This document shows positions 7,067 to 15,990 of a stretch of 16,869 nucleotides of DNA, one piece after another. Numbering within the stretch: the stretch's first letter is position 1; each line of letters opens with the position of its first letter. Origin of the DNA: an uncultured Bacteroidales bacterium (GTDB lineage Bacteria > Bacteroidota > Bacteroidia > Bacteroidales > P3); contig CALDHX010000021.1 in the NCBI GenBank assembly GCA_937901525.1, positions 1 to 16,869 of the forward strand, given 5' to 3'. The position numbers and the translations under genes are program-made. The notes beneath the pieces are model-generated. The model worked only from the letters and a program-made list of their open reading frames with translations, had not been told where the DNA came from and ran no database searches.

Positions 7067-8350
7067 TTAAATTTTGTAATATAGATTTGCTATGTCTAAT
7101 TCTTTTAAAGTTTCTTCTGTTATTTGATTTATATATTTTTCATCAAAGTTTCTTGCTACTCTTATGTAGTTTTCACTAAATCCATACATCAGTCCTTTTT
7201 CATTGTCTGCTTCCCAAAGAATTTTTCCTTTGTTTCCGCAATTTTTTTCATAGAATTTTAATTTTTTTTCAATGGATAAATTTTGCAATTCTTTACTTCT
7301 TTCTCTTCTTTCTACAATCGGCACTTTTCCTTGCATTTTTGCTGCAATTGTATTGGGCCTTTCTGAATATGTAAAGACATGAAGAAATACCAAAGGTAAT
7401 GATTCTATAAATTGATATGTTGAAAGAAAGTCTTCTTTTGTTTCTTGTGGAAATCCAACTATTACATCAGCGGCAATGAAAGCAAGAGGCATTTTTTCCT
7501 TTATGTAGTTTACTCTTTCTGCAAATAATTCTCGCTCATATTTTCTGTGCATTAGTTTTAGGATTTTATTATCTCCTGATTGTAAAGGTATGTGAAAATG
7601 AGGTAAAAAGGCTCTTGATGATGCACAAAAGTCAATTACTTCTTCTGTTATAAGGTTTGGCTCAATGCTTGATATTCTATATCTTTGGATTTCTTCTATT
7701 TCATCAAGACGTTTAATAAGGTCTAAAAATGTTTCATTGGTACTTTTTCCAAAATCACCTATATTTACTCCTGTGAGTACAACTTCTTTTTTACCTTCTT
7801 TGGCTAATTGTTTTGCGCAACCTACTATGGTTTCTATGTCTTCGTTTCGGCTTCTTCCTCTTGCAAATGGTATTGCACAATAGGTGCAAAAATAATCGCA
7901 ACCGTCTTGTACTTTAAGGAAAGAGCGTGTTCTATCGTCTGAGGAATAGGAAGTGTAAAATGTTTTAAGGTGTGAAATATCAAATACTTTATTTGTAGGA
8001 ATAGATGTCTTGTGATGATTTAGTACATAATCAACTAATTTATGTTTATCATCATTTCCTAAAATTATATCTACTCCTTCAATTGACTCTATCACATCTG
8101 GATTGAGCTGAGAAAAGCAACCTATTACCGCAATTATTGCCTCCGGATTGAGTGTGTGTGCTTGACGAATAGCATTGCGACATTTCTTTTCTGCAATCTG
8201 CGTTACTGTGCAAGTATTCAATACATAAACATCTGCCTTCTGCTTAAAATCAACTTGATTGTATCCATTCTCAGCAAATCTTCTTGCTAAGTCGGAGCTT
8301 TCTGCAAAGTTTAGTTTACAACCTAATGTATGAAATGCAATAGTCGCCAA
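7067..8350 (-). CDS. mtaB: tRNA methylthiotransferase MtaB (ms2t6A37)
   Basis: A 427-residue radical-SAM enzyme that adds a methylthio group to t6A at position 37 of tRNAs reading ANN codons, giving ms2t6A. The UPF0004 domain has Cys11 (TLGCKLN), Cys47 (NTCTVT) and Cys78 (IGCFSQ) for one iron-sulfur cluster. The radical-SAM cluster Cys151-x3-Cys155-x2-Cys158 (DGCDYFCTYC) is intact and followed by the family's PFARGRSRN. A TRAM-like end follows from about 365. The start is TTG: an in-frame TAG lies five codons upstream, no ATG is available before the essential Cys11, and GGAG (8360-8363) sits 9 bases ahead of the TTG inside the last codons of ligA. The two genes are one base apart, so translation is likely coupled. 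Confidence 0.94.
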   Translation of the reverse strand: MATIAFHTLGCKLNFAESSDLARRFAENGYNQVDFKQKADVYVLNTCTVTQIAEKKCRNAIRQAHTLNPEAIIAVIGCFSQLNPDVIESIEGVDIILGNDDKHKLVDYVLNHHKTSIPTNKVFDISHLKTFYTSYSSDDRTRSFLKVQDGCDYFCTYCAIPFARGRSRNEDIETIVGCAKQLAKEGKKEVVLTGVNIGDFGKSTNETFLDLIKRLDEIEEIQRYRISSIEPNLITEEVIDFCASSRAFLPHFHIPLQSGDNKILKLMHRKYERELFAERVNYIKEKMPLAFIAADVIVGFPQETKEDFLSTYQFIESLPLVFLHVFTYSERPNTIAAKMQGKVPIVERRERSKELQNLSIEKKLKFYEKNCGNKGKILWEADNEKGLMYGFSENYIRVARNFDEKYINQITEETLKELDIANLYYKI

Positions 8351-8351
8351 A

Positions 8352-10397
8352 TTAAAAGTCTCCTATATTTAATTTTTCAATAAATTCTTGTTCTTCTATC
8401 ATTTTTACGCCAAATTTCTCTGCTTGTTTCTTTTTTTGTGGTCCTGTATTCTCCCCACAAATCAAGTAATCTGTCTTTGAGCTTACGCTACTTAGTATTT
8501 TACCCGAATTTTCTTCTATTATTTTTTTTAGTCCTTCTCTTGAAAAATTGGCAAACGTACCACTAACCACAAATGATTTACCTTCTAATTTGTTGCTCGT
8601 TTTTTGTGTTTGTTTTATTTCAAATTGCAAACCTAAGTCTTTAAGTTGTTTAATTTGATCTAAATTTTCTTCTCTTGAAAAGTAGTCTATTATAGAATTT
8701 GCTATTCTTTCACCTACATCTTCTACTGATAACAATTCTTCTTTTGTTGCCTTGATAAGAGATTCTATGTTGTGAAAAGTTGTTGCTAAACGTTTTGCAG
8801 TAACTTCTCCTACGTATCTTATCCCTAAGGCATATAACACCTTCTCAAATTCTACTTCCTTAGATTTGTTTATTGCTTGTATTATGTTCTTTGCTCCTTT
8901 TTCTTGAATGCTCGCTTTGTTTTCTTTATCAAATGAAGCAAGTCCTATTAAATCTTCTTGTTTTAATTGATAGAACGAAGAAAAATTTTTTAGTAAGTTA
9001 GCTGAAAAAAGAACTTTTATTCTCTCTGCTCCAAGAGAATCTATATTCATTGCTTTTTTTGAAACAAAATGTTGAAATCGTCCTAATATTTGTGGTGGAC
9101 AATGATTGTAATTAGGACAATAATGTGCAGCTTCTCCTTCTTCTTTAATCAATCGTGCATTGCAAATAGGACAATTCTCTATGAATTTAATAGGTTGAGA
9201 ATCTTGATTATTGTTTTCTCTTTCCACTCCTACTATTTTTGGAATTATCTCGCCACCTTTTTCTACTATTACAATGTCATTTTCTCTTATATCTAACTTT
9301 TGTATCTGCTCTGCATTATGAACACTTGCTCTTTTTACTATTGTGCCTGCAAGTTTTACGGGTTCAAATACTGCAACAGGAGTTATCACACCCGTTCTTC
9401 CTACTTGATATTCTATTTCTAATAGTTTGCTTTTTGCCTGTTCGGCTTTAAATTTATAGGCTGTTGCCCAACGTGGGCTTTTTGCAGTTGTACCAAGTTT
9501 TTCCCATTGATTTGTGTCGTTTAGTTTAATAACTATTCCGTCTATATCAAAAGGCAGGTTTTTTCTTTCTTCGTCCCAATAGTTTATAAACTCCATTATT
9601 TCATCTACCCCTTGTGCTTTTGCCACAAAGTTCGGAACATTAAAATTCCAACTGCGTGCTTGTTGCAAGCGATTGTAGTGAAGATTTTCCTTTATGCCAT
9701 CTCCTATTATATAATATAGAAAACATTCCAATTTTCTTTGAGCAACTTCCTTGGAGTCTAAAAGTTTTATACTTCCTGAGGCTGCATTTCGTGGATTTGC
9801 AAAGGGTTCTTCACCACTTTCTATTCTTTTAAGATTAAATTCTTCAAAAGCTTTGTGAGGAAAAACAACTTCTCCTCTTATTTCAAAACGAGAAGGAATA
9901 TTCTCCCCATATAATTCAAGAGGAATAGACTTTATTGTTCTTATATTATCACTTACATCGTCTCCACTCACTCCATCTCCTCGTGTTAAAGCCCTTACGA
10001 ATTTTCCGTCTTCATATAACAAACTTATTGCAAGACCATCGTATTTTAATTCGCACACCCACTCTAATTCTTCCCCGTTTAACAATTGAGAACTACGATT
10101 TACAAAATCTATTATTTCTTCTTTTGAATAGGTATTTGACAAAGAAAGCATAGGAAAGCTATGATTTGCTTGCACAAAACCTTTACTTACTTGTCCACCT
10201 ACGCGTTGTGTTGGTGAATTTGCCGATTGAAATTCTGGATATTGATGTTCTAAGTCTTCTAATTCTCGCATTAAAATATCAAATTGCATATCGCTAATTG
10301 TAGGTCTATCCAATACATAGTATTCGTAATTATACCTATTTAGCAATTTACGCAATTCATCTATTTTGCTTTTGATTAAATTAGATTGTTGGCTCAT
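8352..10397 (-). CDS. ligA: NAD-dependent DNA ligase LigA
   Basis: A 681-residue cytoplasmic ligase that seals nicks in replication and repair using NAD+. All parts are present in order: domain Ia (N-terminal, about 5-70), the nucleotidyltransferase domain with adenylated Lys118 in K118-Y-D-G, the OB fold (about 320-400), a four-Cys zinc finger (Cys409, Cys412, Cys427, Cys433, with the spacing of the Escherichia coli enzyme), helix-hairpin-helix repeats (about 440-590) and a C-terminal BRCT domain (about 605-681). Length is normal for the family. The ATG lies inside the end of pdxA (17-base overlap) and the stop is one base before mtaB, so it is embedded in the operon. Confidence 0.97.
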   Translation of the reverse strand: MSQQSNLIKSKIDELRKLLNRYNYEYYVLDRPTISDMQFDILMRELEDLEHQYPEFQSANSPTQRVGGQVSKGFVQANHSFPMLSLSNTYSKEEIIDFVNRSSQLLNGEELEWVCELKYDGLAISLLYEDGKFVRALTRGDGVSGDDVSDNIRTIKSIPLELYGENIPSRFEIRGEVVFPHKAFEEFNLKRIESGEEPFANPRNAASGSIKLLDSKEVAQRKLECFLYYIIGDGIKENLHYNRLQQARSWNFNVPNFVAKAQGVDEIMEFINYWDEERKNLPFDIDGIVIKLNDTNQWEKLGTTAKSPRWATAYKFKAEQAKSKLLEIEYQVGRTGVITPVAVFEPVKLAGTIVKRASVHNAEQIQKLDIRENDIVIVEKGGEIIPKIVGVERENNNQDSQPIKFIENCPICNARLIKEEGEAAHYCPNYNHCPPQILGRFQHFVSKKAMNIDSLGAERIKVLFSANLLKNFSSFYQLKQEDLIGLASFDKENKASIQEKGAKNIIQAINKSKEVEFEKVLYALGIRYVGEVTAKRLATTFHNIESLIKATKEELLSVEDVGERIANSIIDYFSREENLDQIKQLKDLGLQFEIKQTQKTSNKLEGKSFVVSGTFANFSREGLKKIIEENSGKILSSVSSKTDYLICGENTGPQKKKQAEKFGVKMIEEQEFIEKLNIGDF

Positions 10398-11535
10398 TAT
10401 CGTCTTTTTCCAATTCTTTTGATATATCTTCTTCTATTATATTTTCTCTACTTACACTTTCCAATGTATTTGATGTAAGTTCATCAAATTCTTTTCTATT
10501 CTTTGTTATATCTAATGCAAGAAAAACTGCATTTCTAAAACTATCCGCAGAAGCAATATTCTTTCCTGCAATTTCATACGCTGTTCCGTGAGCAGGAGAT
10601 GTACGAACGAAAGGCAATCCCGCTGTAAAATTAACTCCTTCTGTGAAAGACATCAATTTAAATGGTATTAAACCTTGATCATGATAAAGAGCCATAACGC
10701 CATCAAAGTCTTTCATTGTGCCATTTCCAAAAAATCCATCAGCAGGATAAGGTCCAAAGGCTAAAATTCCATTATTAAATGCCTCTTGTATTGCAGGTGC
10801 AACAATAGCATCATCTTCTTCTCCTATTAATCCACGATCTCCTGCGTGAGGATTAAGAGCTAAAACAGCTATTTTAGGCATTCTAATTCCAAAATCACGT
10901 TTCAAAGAATCGTTCATTACTTTCAATTTTCGCAATATCAACTCTTTTGTGATAACTTTTGGAACTTGTGAAAGAGATAAATGATTTGTCATAATTCCTA
11001 TATGCAAATTATTACAAGTCATTATCATTAAACTTTCATCTACTCCAAATATTTTTGTCAAATATTCAGTATGTCCTGGGAAATTAAACTTGTCGCTTTG
11101 AATATTCTTTTTATTGATAGGATTTGTTACAAGTGCATCAATTTTTCCATTCATCAAATCCCTACAAGCAATATCTAAACTCATTGCTGCTAACTTTCCT
11201 CCGATTTCTGTTGCTTGTCCTATATCAATCTTTACTTCTTCTTGAATTATATTTAAGATATTAAACTTATTAGGTTCAGCTTGTTCGACAGAACGTATAT
11301 TTACAAAAGGAAAATCAGTTGCATTTATCAATTTTTTATGATAAGAAGCTATTTTTGACGAACCATAAAGAATTGGAGTGCAAAAATCAAACATTCTATT
11401 ATCAGAAAAACACTTCAACATCACCTCATAACCGATTCCATTTATATCCCCTTGTGATATTCCCAATTTTATATTTTCTACACCCTTTTCTTTTCTTTCT
11501 TGATTAAAATTTCTTCTATTATTTATATTAGCCAT
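10381..11535 (-). CDS. pdxA: 4-hydroxythreonine-4-phosphate dehydrogenase PdxA
   Basis: A 384-residue enzyme of the DXP-dependent pyridoxal-phosphate pathway. It oxidises 4-phosphohydroxy-threonine to a product that loses CO2 and is then joined to deoxyxylulose phosphate by PdxJ. The three metal ligands are His185 (TNHLSL), His230 (LNPHAGD) and His285 (YHDQGL), each exactly 19 residues further on than in E. coli PdxA, and substrate-binding His155 (PGHTE) fits the same offset. The protein is longer than the roughly 330 residues of the E. coli enzyme: a basic, Asn- and Arg-rich 20-residue N-terminal lead precedes the conserved LGISQGDINGIG, and an acidic tail follows about residue 345. No other in-frame ATG lies before the conserved core. 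It starts 12 bases after pepA and overlaps ligA by 17 bases. No pdxJ is in the window. Confidence 0.95.
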   Translation of the reverse strand: MANINNRRNFNQERKEKGVENIKLGISQGDINGIGYEVMLKCFSDNRMFDFCTPILYGSSKIASYHKKLINATDFPFVNIRSVEQAEPNKFNILNIIQEEVKIDIGQATEIGGKLAAMSLDIACRDLMNGKIDALVTNPINKKNIQSDKFNFPGHTEYLTKIFGVDESLMIMTCNNLHIGIMTNHLSLSQVPKVITKELILRKLKVMNDSLKRDFGIRMPKIAVLALNPHAGDRGLIGEEDDAIVAPAIQEAFNNGILAFGPYPADGFFGNGTMKDFDGVMALYHDQGLIPFKLMSFTEGVNFTAGLPFVRTSPAHGTAYEIAGKNIASADSFRNAVFLALDITKNRKEFDELTSNTLESVSRENIIEEDISKELEKDDNEPTI

Positions 11536-11547
11536 CGTATTTTCTAT

Positions 11548-12996
11548 TTAAATTTTATTTTGTTCAATAAGACTTTTTACAAATTCTATAATTAACCTAA
11601 CCCCATAACCACTTGCTCCTTTTAGAATATAATCTCTTTTTCTATCAAACATTGCAACACCTGCTATATCCAAATGTATAAAAGGATAATCCGTAAAATG
11701 AGATAAGAATTTTCCTGCTGTAATCATTCCTGCTTCTGCCGGACCACAATTCTTTATATCTGCAATATCTGATTTTATTAATTCATCATATTCACTCCAA
11801 AAAGGGAATTGAGCAAGTCTTTCGTATGTTTTTTCTCCTGCTTTTTTCATTATTTGCATATAATGCTCAGCATCTTTTTCAATAGTTGCAATTCCGTACG
11901 GTCCAATTGCTCTTGCTGCTGCTCCTGTAAGAGTTGCCGCATCTACAACCAAGAAAGGAGAAAGTTTTTTTGCGTATGAAAGAGCATCTGCCAAGATTAA
12001 TCTTCCTTCTGCATCAGTATTTACAACCTCAACATTAGTTCCATCATACATATTTATAATATCACCACTTGCGTATGCATTTAATCCCGGACGATTATCG
12101 GTTGAAGGGAACAAACCTACAATATGAATTGGTAATCCCAAAGAAGCGATAGCATAAATAGCAGAAGCCATCATTGCAGCGCCAGCCATATCTTCTTTCA
12201 TATCATTCATATAATCCCCAGGCTTTAAATTCAACCCTCCTGTGTCATAAACCAAACCTTTTCCTACCAAAACCAAAGGAGATTCTTGCGAACCCTCAGG
12301 ACGATAGCTCATAATAGTAAAAGTAGGAGGATCAACACTACCTTGATTCACGGCTAAAAGTCCGCCCATCTTTTCTTGTTCAATTTTATCCTTGTGCCAC
12401 ACCTCAACTTCTATACCTGCTTCACGAGACATATTTACAAAAGCATTCGCTAAGCCCTCTGCATTTAAGCTACAATAAGGTTCATTAACCAAATCCCTGC
12501 ATTTTTCAACAGCCCTTGCAACAACAATTGCTTGTTCTATATCATTATTTTCAATAAAAGGATTAATAACAAACAAATTATCAAAAGGGTGAATCATTTG
12601 TTTCGGATCAGTTTTATAACTATCGAAAGTGTAACTTGCAAGTAACATTCCCTCAATAAAGCCTATTGCTAAATCCTTTGAAACCTCACTTACAAATTGC
12701 AAATCCTTTATATATTCTTTATCACAAAAGTCTAAAACTTTTGCACCCAACTTTCTAAGACTTTCAACTTGCGAATAAGCATCATTTTGCTTTTTCACAA
12801 TAGCCACACACTCCCAATGAGAAAATTTATTGAATACAAAAAAATCTTTATCGTTTTCTTGTAGTTGTTGATTTACAAAATTCAAAATATCATGCTCAAC
12901 GAATTTAGAAGAAATTAGTTCATTCTCTTCCCTTACAAAAACAAAAAGTTTTGACACTTCTTGCTTTATCGTTATCAGCCTTTCAATACTTATCAT
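11548..12996 (-). CDS. pepA: Leucyl aminopeptidase (M17 family)
   Basis: A 482-residue cytosolic aminopeptidase of peptidase family M17, which removes N-terminal residues from peptides using two metal ions. The metal ligands are Lys246 and Asp251 (GKGLVYDTGG), Asp269 (MKEDMAGAA), and Asp328 and Glu330 (NTDAEGRL). Catalytic Lys258 and Arg332 are also present. All are exactly 24 residues before their E. coli PepA counterparts. The N-terminal 150 residues are the divergent substrate-gating domain. It is the first gene of the minus-strand operon, with a TAnnTTTG motif about 28 bases upstream of its ATG. Confidence 0.95.
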   Translation of the reverse strand: MISIERLITIKQEVSKLFVFVREENELISSKFVEHDILNFVNQQLQENDKDFFVFNKFSHWECVAIVKKQNDAYSQVESLRKLGAKVLDFCDKEYIKDLQFVSEVSKDLAIGFIEGMLLASYTFDSYKTDPKQMIHPFDNLFVINPFIENNDIEQAIVVARAVEKCRDLVNEPYCSLNAEGLANAFVNMSREAGIEVEVWHKDKIEQEKMGGLLAVNQGSVDPPTFTIMSYRPEGSQESPLVLVGKGLVYDTGGLNLKPGDYMNDMKEDMAGAAMMASAIYAIASLGLPIHIVGLFPSTDNRPGLNAYASGDIINMYDGTNVEVVNTDAEGRLILADALSYAKKLSPFLVVDAATLTGAAARAIGPYGIATIEKDAEHYMQIMKKAGEKTYERLAQFPFWSEYDELIKSDIADIKNCGPAEAGMITAGKFLSHFTDYPFIHLDIAGVAMFDRKRDYILKGASGYGVRLIIEFVKSLIEQNKI

Positions 12997-13023
12997 AATT
13001 TACCAATATTCAAATTAATCGTA

Positions 13024-13031
13024 CAAAGGTA
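13024..13031 (-). promoter_or_regulatory. -7 motif for the minus-strand operon
   Basis: CAAAGGTA on the plus strand reads TACCTTTG on the minus strand, a match to Bacteroidetes TAnnTTTG. It ends 27 bases upstream of the pepA ATG, which would place the transcript start near 13016-13019. No TTTG is found at the usual 19 to 21-base spacing upstream, so the -33 element is weak or absent. This is the only clear promoter motif I find for the seven-gene run. Confidence 0.5.
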
Positions 13032-13051
13032 CAAAATAAAACTAAAATAAC

Positions 13052-13059
13052 TATCTTTG
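13052..13059 (+). promoter_or_regulatory. -7 motif for the GH3-lactamase gene
   Basis: TATCTTTG matches TAnnTTTG. Transcription would begin near 13065, leaving a leader of about 20 bases before the ATG at 13084. The motif covers a TTG (13057-13059) that could otherwise be read as an upstream start, and this argues against that start. No good -33 TTTG is seen at the usual spacing. Confidence 0.5.
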
Positions 13060-13083
13060 CACAAACAAAAAACAAGAAATTCA

Positions 13084-15990
13084 ATGAAACGATTAATTAT
13101 TATATCTCTTATCTGTCTTCTATTACCCTTTGTTACATTTGGAGAAGACACTGACAAAGTAAAAAAAGCTCAAAAAAAACAAATAAATGAGTTGATGTCC
13201 AAAATGACTATCAAAGAGATGGTAGGACAGCTCATAATGATAGGAGTAGATACAGATTTAAACAAAAAATATTGCGAAAAAATCCTAAAAGACATTGATT
13301 CAAATAAAGTTGGAGGAGTATGTTTTTTCAAAGGCAAAAGCGATAATCTTCCAAAATTGATAAAAAAATACAATTCTATTTGCGATATACCCTTACTTGT
13401 TTCAATAGATGGAGAATGGAGTCTTTCAATGCGATTTACCGACCTTGATCCTTTCCCAAGAGCAATGGCAATGGGAGCCTTAGACTCTAATGATTACAAC
13501 TTGGTTTACAAGAAAGCCGACATTATTGGAAGACAATGTCGTACTCTTGGCATACATATAAACTTTGCACCTGCGATTGACATAAATCTTAACCCAGCAA
13601 ATCCTGTTATAAACACGCGTTCTTTCGGTCAAAACAAGTGGAAAGTTTCTCTTCTTTCAGAACAATACATCAAAGGCTTACAAGACAATGGCGTAATGGC
13701 AGTTATCAAACATTTTCCAGGACATGGCGACACCGATTTAGACTCTCACCTAAGCCTTCCTACAATTTCGCACTCCAAAGACTTCATTGACACTGTGGAT
13801 TTAATACCTTTTAAATACAATATTGAAAAAGGAGTTTGGGGAGCAATGGTTGCACACTTAAATGTCCCTGCTTTAAATGAACATTACACCTATCCTGCCT
13901 CAATAAATCCCGATATAATTCAAGAATACTTGATAAACAATTTAGGTTTTGAAGGACTTGTTTTCACCGATGCAATGAATATGAAAGGCCTTACAAACGA
14001 TTATCCTGATGGAAGAGCACAAGTCTTAGCCCTAAAAGCAGGAGTAGATATTCTTCTTATGCCTAACAACACAGACTCTGCAATGAATGCAATCCTTTCT
14101 GCAATAGAAAACGGAGAATTAAGCAAAGAGCTCATAAAAGAAAAATGTAGAAAAGTGCTTGAATGGAAATACAAACTCGGAGTAATGAATCCGAAACACG
14201 AGCCAAAACCTTTGAGCAAAAAACAAAAAGAAGAAATCGGCAAACACTGCGAAGTTATTGCACCAAAGATTCTTACACTATTGGAAAACAAAGACAACAT
14301 TATACCACTGAACAAAAAAGACACAAATCAAATCATATTCGTAAACTTAGACAACAAAGATTATTCACATTTCTTAAAACAAGCAAAAAAATACAAAGAA
14401 ATAATCTCATATTCCTTTGAAAAAAAATCTCTAAACGAAGATTTAGAAAAATTATTAAACGTTTTAGATTCCTCAAAGACAGTAATCGTTGCAGCAAGCG
14501 GAGGAGTTAATTCTAAGAAAACAGACAACTACGGAATATCTAAGCAAAGTCTTGAATTACTATCCTCTATTCAAGAAACAAAAGCAAAGAATATTCTTTT
14601 ACTCTTTGCAAATCCTTACTCACTTGAAAGCTTAGACACAATATGTGATTACAATGCTCTAATAGTTGCTTATCAAAACACCTCACAACTACAAACAGCA
14701 GTAGCAAATAGCCTTTTTACTCCTCATAAATTCACTGCTTCTTTACCTGTTGACGCATCTCAAACCTACAAAGCAAGCCCTGATTTTGCAATAGAATTAC
14801 CAAAACAAGTTCCTTCAAGGTTTAGTAAAATTGACTCTTTAATAAACTATGGAATTTCGCAAGAAGCCTACCCCGGAGCACAAGTTTTAATTGCTCAAAA
14901 CGGTCAAATCCTTTACAAAAAGAATGCAGGCTATCAAACCTACGACAACAAAATTGCAATAAACGATAGCAGTATTTACGATGTTGCCTCATTGACAAAA
15001 GTAATGGCAACAACCCTTGCACTAATGAAACTATACGATGAAGGAAAATTCTCACTTGAAGACAGATTATCAGACTATCTTCCTTACTTAAAAAGAACCA
15101 ACAAAAGAAAAATTACAATAAAAGAAGCCTTATCTCATTGCGGAAGATTGAAAGCATACCTTCCTATTTGGGTGCATTCATTAGAAAAAGCAAAAGAAGA
15201 TTCTACTCTTTTTGCTCAACAAAACAATGAAGAAAATCAATACTTACAATTAACCGATTCGCTTTATATCAACAAAAAATATAAGCAAGACATATTAAAA
15301 CAAATAGTTGATTCACCTCTTAACCCAAAACACAAATATGTTTATAGTGATTTAGGATTTATTCTACTTGGAGAGCTTGTAGAGGTCTTATCTGGCAAAA
15401 CGCTTGATAAATATCTTGAAGACAACTTCTACAAACCTATGAACCTTTCACACACTTGTTTTCGACCAAAAGAGAAAGAACGCATTGAAAACATAGTTCC
15501 AACAATAGAAGCCGTAGATTTTAGAAATTCTTTAATAAAAGGCAATGTACATGACGAAACCTCTGCCCTTCTTGGTGGGGTTGCAGGACACGCAGGCTTG
15601 TTTTCCACAGCAGAAGACTTGTTTGCAATCTGTCAAATGATACTAAACAAAGGTCAATACAACGGTAAAAGATACATAAACTCTAAAACCATTGATTTAT
15701 TTTCTAAAACTCACTTTGCAGAGCATAACAATCGCCGAGCATTAGGCTGGGACAAACCTCTATTGAAAGGAAAATCATCTCACACCTCAAAATATGCAAG
15801 CAAAAAGAGCATTGGACACAGTGGATTCACAGGAACATATCTTTGGATTGACCCAGAAAACGAAACGATACTAATCTTCCTTTCCAACAGAGTTTACCCC
15901 GATGCAAAAACTAATAAATTGGCTCAGCTAAACATAAGAACAGATATTCACGATTTAATTTACGAAATACTAAAAGATGAATCTAAATAA
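13084..15990 (+). CDS. Exported GH3 beta-N-acetylhexosaminidase (NagZ-like) fused to beta-lactamase-family domain
   Basis: A 968-residue two-enzyme protein. A signal peptide (1 to about 20, ending TFG|E) sends it to the periplasm. The GH3 domain (about 35-370) has the NagZ signature KHFPGHGDTDLDSH (209-222), with Asp220 and His222 as the catalytic dyad and Asp296 (FTDAMNM) as nucleophile, so it should remove N-acetylglucosamine from peptidoglycan fragments. A GH3 C-terminal-like region spans about 390-555. The final part (about 580-965) is a serine beta-lactamase/penicillin-binding fold: Ser636-L-T-Lys639, Tyr754-S-D and H912-S-G. It is probably a muropeptide or ester hydrolase; resistance is not implied. 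An in-frame TTG at 13057 would add nine residues, but it sits inside the promoter motif and would spoil the signal peptide, so the ATG is preferred. The stop overlaps the next gene by 14 bases. Confidence 0.93.
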   Translation: MKRLIIISLICLLLPFVTFGEDTDKVKKAQKKQINELMSKMTIKEMVGQLIMIGVDTDLNKKYCEKILKDIDSNKVGGVCFFKGKSDNLPKLIKKYNSICDIPLLVSIDGEWSLSMRFTDLDPFPRAMAMGALDSNDYNLVYKKADIIGRQCRTLGIHINFAPAIDINLNPANPVINTRSFGQNKWKVSLLSEQYIKGLQDNGVMAVIKHFPGHGDTDLDSHLSLPTISHSKDFIDTVDLIPFKYNIEKGVWGAMVAHLNVPALNEHYTYPASINPDIIQEYLINNLGFEGLVFTDAMNMKGLTNDYPDGRAQVLALKAGVDILLMPNNTDSAMNAILSAIENGELSKELIKEKCRKVLEWKYKLGVMNPKHEPKPLSKKQKEEIGKHCEVIAPKILTLLENKDNIIPLNKKDTNQIIFVNLDNKDYSHFLKQAKKYKEIISYSFEKKSLNEDLEKLLNVLDSSKTVIVAASGGVNSKKTDNYGISKQSLELLSSIQETKAKNILLLFANPYSLESLDTICDYNALIVAYQNTSQLQTAVANSLFTPHKFTASLPVDASQTYKASPDFAIELPKQVPSRFSKIDSLINYGISQEAYPGAQVLIAQNGQILYKKNAGYQTYDNKIAINDSSIYDVASLTKVMATTLALMKLYDEGKFSLEDRLSDYLPYLKRTNKRKITIKEALSHCGRLKAYLPIWVHSLEKAKEDSTLFAQQNNEENQYLQLTDSLYINKKYKQDILKQIVDSPLNPKHKYVYSDLGFILLGELVEVLSGKTLDKYLEDNFYKPMNLSHTCFRPKEKERIENIVPTIEAVDFRNSLIKGNVHDETSALLGGVAGHAGLFSTAEDLFAICQMILNKGQYNGKRYINSKTIDLFSKTHFAEHNNRRALGWDKPLLKGKSSHTSKYASKKSIGHSGFTGTYLWIDPENETILIFLSNRVYPDAKTNKLAQLNIRTDIHDLIYEILKDESK

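Noticed and set aside
13057..13083. TTG start adding nine residues to the GH3-lactamase
   Set aside because: The TTG is the end of the TATCTTTG promoter motif, and the added KQKTR-type residues would displace an otherwise normal signal peptide starting at ATG 13084.
14001..14324. 107-codon minus-strand reading frame inside the GH3-lactamase gene
   Set aside because: It is antisense to a conserved coding region and its Ser/Phe/Leu-rich product reflects the reverse complement of Lys/Glu/Asn-rich codons.
14824..15978. The beta-lactamase-family domain as an antibiotic-resistance gene
   Set aside because: It is the C-terminal part of a long GH3 fusion, with a YSD motif and no mobile context; a role in muropeptide or ester hydrolysis is more likely.
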